Positions 5,288 through 9,784 of a stretch of 9,784 nt of DNA are shown piece after piece. The number at the start of each line of letters is the position of its first letter. Positions within the stretch are counted from its first letter, which is position 1. The notes under the pieces were generated by a model. It made no database searches, was not told the DNA's origin, and worked only from the letters and a program-made list of their open reading frames with translations. The stretch is from Tannerella sp. (lineage in GTDB: Bacteria > Bacteroidota > Bacteroidia > Bacteroidales > Tannerellaceae), in assembly GCA_031277235.1 (NCBI GenBank), contig JAITMT010000023.1, forward strand, positions 1 to 9,784, given 5' to 3'. Position numbers and translations under genes: made by a program.

Positions 5288-8077
5288 TTATTTCACAAAC
5301 TTGAACGCAACCTGCTCTCCACGCAACTGAACGGTCAAAATGTAGTAACCCTTCGGCAAGGCGGCGATTGGGATCGTGTTTTTGCCTTGCGTCTGTTTCA
5401 TCAGGAGACCGCTGATGTTGTAGATTTTCGCGGTTATGACGGGCTTGTCCGTAAGGATGGTCAAGTTGTCCGCCGTTTGTCGCAGAGCCGGTTTTTCTTC
5501 CTGAATTACGCTGTTTCCCGTTGTAAAATCAATTTTTTTGTTCGTCAGGATTTTGAATTTTCCCGGCGCCAGCGTTATGGACGCAGTCGTATTGGTTACG
5601 TCCATCGTTTCTTCGGTCATCACGTCGTACCAGGTTCCCGACGCGGGGAAATTCGGGTTAATCGCCGCGTTTCCGGTTGCATTGAAGTTTCCGACGATCA
5701 CCATTTTCAAATCGGGAGCGTTCAGCGCGATGCGTCTTCCTCCCCAGTTGGCGGAGGCGATTTGCACGTCCCAGTAGGACGGATTGTCGAAAGCGTCGCC
5801 GTACTGTTCCCGCAGTTTGTTCAACTTGAAATACGTATCATACACGGCTTTTCGCGCGGGTACTTCCACGTAATCCCAGCGGATTTCCTTGCGTTCAGTC
5901 CGGTTTACGTCGCTGATTTCCGACGAACCTGCCTTAGAATTGATGGAATAGTTGTAGCCCAGTTCGCCGAATTGCCAAATCATTTTTGCGCCCGGAAGCG
6001 GCAGGAAAAAGGCGGCGTTCAGGGCGGAGCGATCCAGTTGGATAGCCAGATTGTTTTGAATATCGGTTGTGGCTCCCCAGGTTTTTGCCTTGTACATCAT
6101 GCGTTCCTCGTCGTGGCTTTCCATGTAGCCGACCAGATTGTTATGCGTCCACGAGCGCGTCCAGCCGTTGACGCCCGTAAATTCGGACTCGGACTGGAAA
6201 CCCATGATCGCCTGACCGTACGCCCAACTTTTGTTTCCCCAGGGCATCATGCCGTAATCAGCCAGTTCGCGCTCCTCGCGGTCTTCGGCGAAATGCTCGA
6301 TGATCATGTAGGCGACGGGATTGACCGCCTTGATCTGGTCGTAGTAATCCTTCAGAATCGCAATCCGGGAGGCGTCGTAATTGGACGCGGTGGCTTCGGT
6401 GGAAGATTGCTGGGTAAACCCTTTCGACAGGTCGAAACGGAATCCGTCGAACCGGTATTCTTCGAGCAGGAATTTCAAATTGCGCTTGAAAAACGCCCTT
6501 ACCCACGGCGATTCGTGGTTGAAGTCCTCAAAAACGCTGTAGGGATGGGACGCCTGCTGATTGAACCACGGATTGTCGGCGGCAGGTCTGTTGTTCGCCG
6601 CATCCCAGTAGAGTTGAGCGAACGGATGCCGGGCAGTGGCATGATTATAAACGACGTCCAGAATCACGGCAATACCGCGTTTGTGGCATTCGTCAATGAA
6701 CTTTTTATACATTTCTTCCGTCCCGTAGGCTTTATCCATCGCAAAATAATAGCACGGATTGTAGCCCCAACTGTCGTTACCGTCAAATTCCTGGGTCGGC
6801 ATCAGTTCGATGGCGTTAATTCCCAAACCTTCCAGGTAGTCCAGTTTCTCCATAACGCCTGCCAGATTACTTGTGGCAGTGAAATCGCGAATCAGCAACT
6901 CGTAAATCACCAATTTATCCTGACGGGGCGTCTGATAAGTTGTAACTTCCCAGTTGTAGGGCGTTTCGTCCGTTTGAAATACGGAAACGATACCGTCGCC
7001 GATCCTTCTTCCGGCAGGATAGGACTTTAGATTCGGATAGGTCGCGGACGGAATGGATTTGTCGTTCGACGGGTCGAGAATTTTCTGCGCGTAAGCGTCT
7101 CCGACAAATAAATTCCCGTCCACAAGATACTGGAAAGCGTATTCAACACCGGGTTGCAGGTTGCTTACCGTGAGCCAGCGGTAATCGCCGTCCCTGATCA
7201 TCATGTAGTCGTTGTCCGGCAGCCATCCGGTAAAATCGCCCACCACGAACACATCCTCCTTGTTCGGAGCGTACAGAATAAACGTAACGGTGTGGTCGTC
7301 CACGATGTTGATTCCATCGGGCAACGGCGGACGGGCGGCGGTTTCCTGTTTCTTTTTAACAACGATCAACATGCTGTCGCGCACGGTGTTCGGTTCCGTC
7401 CCGGCTTCGGCAATCGCCCAGTAGGAGCCGGGGGGCGTAAGGGTGTAAAAGTAGAAGGACGCGGAAAGCGAGTCGCCGGTCGTTATGGCAAACAGCATTT
7501 CATCCATCCAGAGATTTAACAGTACACTCTGTGAAGCCTCGATGGTAAAATCTATGAAATCGCCGCTGTCAACCAACTGGACGGAGCCGACGGGAGACGT
7601 GAACGCGACGTTCAAACCGGCTTCATACACATCCACAAAAATATCTTTTCCGCCGTCGTCCTTTCCCTCTTTCGAGCCGGTCGGGTTGCGGAAGACGAGA
7701 CAGATTTTCTGAATCTTCTCGCCGGCGGGCACGCCAAAGTATGCCCTGATATTGTCAATGGTCAGCGTCGCCTTGTCGCCGCCGATTTTGGTCAGTTTAT
7801 TGGCGGACGTATTAGCCTGCGCCGCGTTGGAGCCGTTGGGCCAGGGCGTTTTCACGTATCTCCAGTCGCCGGCGCTGGTGCTCTTGTCGGTCAGCACGCC
7901 GATGTGCGCGTACCAGTCTTCGGTGTTGCCTTGCAGTCCGGCGGTACCTCGGGTGGCGTCAAAGGTGATGGTTACCGGTTTGTCTTCCGTGACGAAGGTC
8001 GGGTTTGTGGTAACGACCTGCGCCTGTATGGAAATAGCGGCAACGAGCAGTAAAAGGGTTTGTTGTATTTTTTTCAT
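5288..8077 (-). CDS. Multidomain GH13 alpha-amylase with T9SS C-terminal sorting domain
   Basis: A 929-aa secreted glycoside hydrolase predicted to cut starch-type alpha-glucans. Signal peptide MKKIQQTLLLLVAAISIQAQ at 1-20 without a lipobox. Residues about 21-155 and 155-245 look like beta-sandwich modules I cannot name. A CBM48/E-set-like domain (VTFILYAPNKEDVFVVGDFTGW) spans about 257-345, the GH13 barrel about 385-760, then a C-terminal beta domain to about 850. Catalytic regions: DVVYNH 474-479; DGFRFD with nucleophile Asp549; acid/base Glu594 in IIEH; ESHD with Asp656. Residues about 868-929 (AKIYNISGLLMKQ, LPKGYYILTV, FKFVK) form a type-A Por/T9SS sorting domain, implying outer-membrane export and surface attachment or release. 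The start at 8077 is chosen because the signal peptide begins there; an upstream ATG at 8143 would add 22 non-signal residues. It may be co-transcribed with the SusE/F-like gene. Confidence 0.92.
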   Translation of the reverse strand: MKKIQQTLLLLVAAISIQAQVVTTNPTFVTEDKPVTITFDATRGTAGLQGNTEDWYAHIGVLTDKSTSAGDWRYVKTPWPNGSNAAQANTSANKLTKIGGDKATLTIDNIRAYFGVPAGEKIQKICLVFRNPTGSKEGKDDGGKDIFVDVYEAGLNVAFTSPVGSVQLVDSGDFIDFTIEASQSVLLNLWMDEMLFAITTGDSLSASFYFYTLTPPGSYWAIAEAGTEPNTVRDSMLIVVKKKQETAARPPLPDGINIVDDHTVTFILYAPNKEDVFVVGDFTGWLPDNDYMMIRDGDYRWLTVSNLQPGVEYAFQYLVDGNLFVGDAYAQKILDPSNDKSIPSATYPNLKSYPAGRRIGDGIVSVFQTDETPYNWEVTTYQTPRQDKLVIYELLIRDFTATSNLAGVMEKLDYLEGLGINAIELMPTQEFDGNDSWGYNPCYYFAMDKAYGTEEMYKKFIDECHKRGIAVILDVVYNHATARHPFAQLYWDAANNRPAADNPWFNQQASHPYSVFEDFNHESPWVRAFFKRNLKFLLEEYRFDGFRFDLSKGFTQQSSTEATASNYDASRIAILKDYYDQIKAVNPVAYMIIEHFAEDREERELADYGMMPWGNKSWAYGQAIMGFQSESEFTGVNGWTRSWTHNNLVGYMESHDEERMMYKAKTWGATTDIQNNLAIQLDRSALNAAFFLPLPGAKMIWQFGELGYNYSINSKAGSSEISDVNRTERKEIRWDYVEVPARKAVYDTYFKLNKLREQYGDAFDNPSYWDVQIASANWGGRRIALNAPDLKMVIVGNFNATGNAAINPNFPASGTWYDVMTEETMDVTNTTASITLAPGKFKILTNKKIDFTTGNSVIQEEKPALRQTADNLTILTDKPVITAKIYNISGLLMKQTQGKNTIPIAALPKGYYILTVQLRGEQVAFKFVK

Positions 8078-8139
8078 AGGGTTTTGATAATTATTCTTAT
8101 TGATTGTAATGAATGTTCCATGCAATGCCCGGGGATTTT

Positions 8140-8274
8140 GCAATCCGTCAGGATTGCGTCTATATGCTGCTTTTCGGTTGCATTATCTCCCATCCGGTCG
8201 ATGAACGTTGTTTCCGTACGGAATGCTGTGGGTCTCCACCATTTCTACCGAGCGATGCATCCCTGACGGGATGC
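8140..8274. repeat. Decayed or rearranged palindromic element, copy 3
   Basis: Contains three hairpins of the same family: GCAATCC-GTCA-GGATTGC at 8140-8157, TTCCGTACGGAA at 8212-8223, and GCATCCC-TGAC-GGGATGC at 8257-8274. One terminal repeat, TTTCTACCGAGCGAT, is intact at 8242-8256. The opposite terminal repeat is not recognisable and the spacing on that side is stretched (about 69 bp between hairpin centres rather than 51). I read it as a degenerate or recombined relative of the two full copies. Confidence 0.7.
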
Positions 8275-8359
8275 AAATAGTTGATGAAAGTGTTCCGCAC
8301 TACTGTGGCGCGGTTATGAAGATTTGGCTTTTCAAGCCATTGGCGGAGTTGTCGAGTTC

Positions 8360-8478
8360 TATTCCCGTAGGGAATATCGCTCGGTAGAAAACGTGTTCCC
8401 TTGTTGGTTGCATTCCGTACGGAATGCATCCCGTAGGAGAATTGCTTTTCTACCGAGCGATACATTCCTAACGGAATG
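8360..8478. repeat. Palindromic MITE/REPIN-like element, copy 2 (inverted)
   Basis: The core at 8376-8461 is 86 bp with the same perfect 16-bp terminal repeats (ATCGCTCGGTAGAAAA at 8376-8391, TTTTCTACCGAGCGAT at 8446-8461) and the identical 18-bp palindrome at 8410-8427. Its reverse complement aligns without gaps to 5089-5174, with about seven mismatches by eye. Outer hairpins differ in sequence but not in design: TATTCCC-GTA-GGGAATA at 8360-8376 and CATTCC-TAAC-GGAATG at 8463-8478. Confidence 0.85.
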
Positions 8479-8556
8479 CCCAACTAATACCCAATATATC
8501 TTGGAACTTGACTGTCCTGCCCTACCCTTGGGTGGCGCGAAGCGGCGGGGCGATTT

Positions 8557-8592
8557 CCCGTTCTCCCGTTTATCCGTTCTCCCGTTCACCCC
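8557..8592. repeat. Period-8 tandem repeat, copy 3
   Basis: Four and a half units of the 8-bp motif: CCCGTTCT, CCCGTTTA, TCCGTTCT, CCCGTTCA, CCCC. It lies 40 bp past the stop codon of the SusE/F-like gene, directly beyond the hairpin at 8596-8619. It has the same orientation on the plus strand as the copies at 2236 and 2593, although the gene it follows is on the minus strand. Confidence 0.75.
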
Positions 8593-8595
8593 AAT

Positions 8596-8619
8596 CCACC
8601 CCCTCCACGGAGGGGGTGG
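8596..8619 (-). terminator. Strong G/C hairpin after the SusE/F-like gene (terminator or repeat)
   Basis: CCACCCCCTC (8596-8605) pairs with GAGGGGGTGG (8610-8619) around a 4-nt loop, starting 12 bp after the stop codon at 8632. No U-tract follows on the minus strand, so it is not a textbook intrinsic terminator. It could instead slow transcription, protect the 3' end, or simply belong to the family of CTCC/GGAG hairpins also seen near 4975-5012. Function as a terminator is uncertain. Confidence 0.4.
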
Positions 8620-8631
8620 GGGGCGGGCATT

Positions 8632-9784
8632 CTACTGTTTCACCACCGTACAGGTGAATGCCGCGGCATTGCCTAATTTGAGTGTAATCAAATAAGTACC
8701 GTCTTCGGCAACGGGTATATCGCCGCCGCCGTAGGTCAAATTGTTTACGTCTCCGCCGAGATTAATGTCCCAGGCGTCGTTTGCGCGGAACTTGAAGAAT
8801 TTTCCGCCGCCCAGGGTTGTGGTAACCGTCCACTCGCCCGTTGCGGGATTCAATTCCATAGGCGTGGAAGCGTCCCAGCCTCCGGCGGTTGCGTCTCCAA
8901 TCAATCCCCAGTCGGTAGCCGTAGCCGTGTAGGTGTAGGGTTCCTGCGACAAATCAACGGTGAAGCGGTAGAATCCGGTTTCGGAAACTTTCAGATTTCC
9001 GGCGGCGCCGTCGTCAGAGAGTGTGCCGTCCCCGCCATCGCCGTAATTGGGACCGTCCCAATTGGGTTTGGCGGTGAACTTGAACTCGTTGCCGGCTTCC
9101 ATATATACATAGCCATCGAATTTCCAGTCGAGATTCGGCGAGAATACGATGGGAGCAACGTCGGGCGCCCAGCCCTGATGTCCGCCGGGAACGTACAACT
9201 GCTGCAAGGCATTGCCCAGCAACTCGATTTGATAGGTATATTCCCGCATGTTGATGGTGATTTTCACCCACTGCTGTTCCTCTACTCGTATCGCTCCGGC
9301 ATAGTCGCCGCCCGTGCCGAGCGTGCCCGACAGGTCGGTATTTCCGTCCACCGGATTGCCGAGTACCAAATCCCAATTGGCGGTCTCCTTGGCAGACTGC
9401 GGTACGATTTTGAAATAGCCCGACATCTGCGTCGTCAGGGAGAAGACGGGATCTTCGGTAACGTCTAAGGCGCTGTGCGAGAACTTATAGGCGTCCAGGT
9501 TGGCAAAATTCCAGTCGTTCACGTCGCCGATGATATAGTACGCCGGTTCGACGTTGCCCAGCAATTCGATTTTATAGGTGGATTCCAGCATGTTGATGGT
9601 AATTTTTACCAACTGATCGTCCACTACACGCATAGCGCCTTTAACTCCATTATTTTCTGTGCCCAATACTCCTTCCAAATCGGTATTGCCATCTACGGGA
9701 TTGCCAAACACTTCGCCCCAGTTACCGGTATCTTTAGCGGATTGAGGTACAATTTTAAAACTACCTGACATTTGAAGGGTAATC
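8632..9784 (-). CDS. SusE/SusF-like starch-binding outer-membrane protein, 5' end outside window
   Basis: The C-terminal part of a Sus-type carbohydrate-binding protein; the frame is open to the window edge, so the N-terminus, signal peptide and lipobox are not seen. Counting from the first Met in view (9771), 379 residues are visible. Four beta-sandwich units can be read: A (1-73, incomplete) and B (116-187) are near-duplicates sharing SFKIVPQSAK / YFKIVPQSAK and NPVDGNTDL; C (about 190-282) with YVPGGHQGW and FKFTAKPNWDGPNYG; D (about 286-379) with GLIGDATAGGWD and FKFRANDAWDINLGG. C and D carry the Trp-rich pattern typical of SusE/SusF starch-binding modules. The protein would sit on the outer surface as a lipoprotein and hold starch for the amylases. 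SusF has three such modules, so this protein appears longer. No T9SS tail is visible: it ends CTVVKQ. Confidence 0.85.
   Translation of the reverse strand, partial: ITLQMSGSFKIVPQSAKDTGNWGEVFGNPVDGNTDLEGVLGTENNGVKGAMRVVDDQLVKITINMLESTYKIELLGNVEPAYYIIGDVNDWNFANLDAYKFSHSALDVTEDPVFSLTTQMSGYFKIVPQSAKETANWDLVLGNPVDGNTDLSGTLGTGGDYAGAIRVEEQQWVKITINMREYTYQIELLGNALQQLYVPGGHQGWAPDVAPIVFSPNLDWKFDGYVYMEAGNEFKFTAKPNWDGPNYGDGGDGTLSDDGAAGNLKVSETGFYRFTVDLSQEPYTYTATATDWGLIGDATAGGWDASTPMELNPATGEWTVTTTLGGGKFFKFRANDAWDINLGGDVNNLTYGGGDIPVAEDGTYLITLKLGNAAAFTCTVVKQ
9211..9771 (-). repeat. Tandem domain duplication inside the SusE/F-like gene
   Basis: Residues 1-73 (nt 9553-9771) and 116-187 (nt 9211-9426) align with a single one-residue gap and about 51 of 72 identities by eye, at a period of 115 residues (345 bp). 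Identical blocks include FKIVPQSAK, GNPVDGNTDL and VKITINM. The left repeat continues beyond the window, so more copies are possible. Confidence 0.8.

Larger units (their letters stand above)
8078..8631. other. Gene-free, repeat-dense interval between SusE/F-like and amylase genes
   Basis: These 554 bp hold no gene I can support. Reading frames here on either strand give peptides such as HSVRNAS and FLPSD that come from the palindromic repeats. Content from left to right: a short leader of the amylase gene without a clear TAnnTTTG element, the decayed palindrome cluster at 8140-8274, a small hairpin TGGCTT-TTC-AAGCCA at 8325-8339, the second full palindromic element at 8360-8478, a GC-rich stretch with GGCGCGAAGCGGCGGGG near 8535-8551, a period-8 repeat and a strong hairpin. 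Confidence 0.75.

Noticed and set aside
5241..5290. Possible promoter for the SusA-like gene on the minus strand (TACTTTAT near 5275)
   Set aside because: It lacks the final G of TAnnTTTG and I find no convincing -33 element at the right spacing. The gene may depend on the upstream amylase transcript.
5387..7030. 547-aa plus-strand open frame antisense to the large amylase
   Set aside because: It is a shadow of a GC-rich gene. The minus strand has full GH13 catalytic motifs, a signal peptide and a T9SS tail; the plus-strand product is rich in Arg, Val and Phe with no recognisable domain.
8160..8483. 107-aa minus-strand open frame
   Set aside because: It consists of palindromic-repeat sequence and the intervening spacer, with no signal, domain or start context; the same peptide motifs appear in every repeat copy.
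8657..8670. 14-bp palindrome AATGCCGCGGCATT inside the SusE/F-like gene
   Set aside because: Short, encodes ordinary alanine-rich sequence of the last beta strand, and is not shared with the other repeats, so it is probably chance.
8324..8695. 123-aa plus-strand open frame
   Set aside because: It translates palindromic element copy 2, the GC-rich stretch and the period-8 repeat, then runs antisense into the SusE/F-like gene.

Overview
The window reads as chromosomal DNA from a member of the Bacteroidota, most likely order Bacteroidales. Three things point there. There are three TAnnTTTG-type -7 promoter elements, two with a TTG/TTTG -33 element 20 nt upstream. There is a starch-utilisation (Sus-type) gene set with a SusE/SusF-like surface lipoprotein. 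One large amylase ends in a type IX secretion (Por) sorting domain. The species cannot be named from the sequence alone.

Layout. Bases 61-1702 (+): a two-gene ABC transporter unit, a polytopic membrane protein overlapping a 227-aa ATPase by 26 bp. Bases 1766-2216 (+): an overlapping pair of tiny genes of the DUF4160 and DUF2442 families with their own promoter, plausibly toxin-antitoxin-like. Bases 2339-2581 (+): an 80-aa protein of unknown function, again with its own promoter. From 2613 to the right edge everything is on the minus strand. In transcription order these are a SusE/SusF-like starch-binding protein (cut by the window edge), a 929-aa multidomain GH13 amylase with a T9SS sorting domain, a SusA-like GH13 neopullulanase/cyclomaltodextrinase, and a free methionine-R-sulfoxide reductase whose start codon overlaps the end of the SusA-like gene.

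Inferred logic of the minus-strand cluster: the SusE/F-like protein holds starch at the cell surface. The T9SS-exported amylase cuts it outside or on the surface. The SusA-like enzyme has a Sec-type hydrophobic segment but no T9SS tail, so it probably finishes oligosaccharides in the periplasm. SusC, SusD and a regulator are not in view. Why the methionine sulfoxide reductase rides at the end is not explained.

The most unusual content is repetitive DNA. An 86-bp element with perfect 16-bp terminal inverted repeats and a perfect 18-bp central palindrome occurs twice in opposite orientation (5089-5174 and 8376-8461, about 79 of 86 bases matching by eye). Each copy is bracketed by further small palindromes at about 51-bp spacing, and a third, decayed cluster lies at 8140-8274. 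The copy at 5089-5174 is itself flanked by imperfect 65-68 bp direct repeats and sits where the SusA-like gene should start, so that gene has no conventional start codon next to its signal peptide. A different 22-bp palindrome is embedded in frame inside the SusA-like coding region. A period-8 tandem repeat (consensus near CCGTTYAY) appears at three gene ends. The left third of the window is visibly more AT-rich than the starch cluster.
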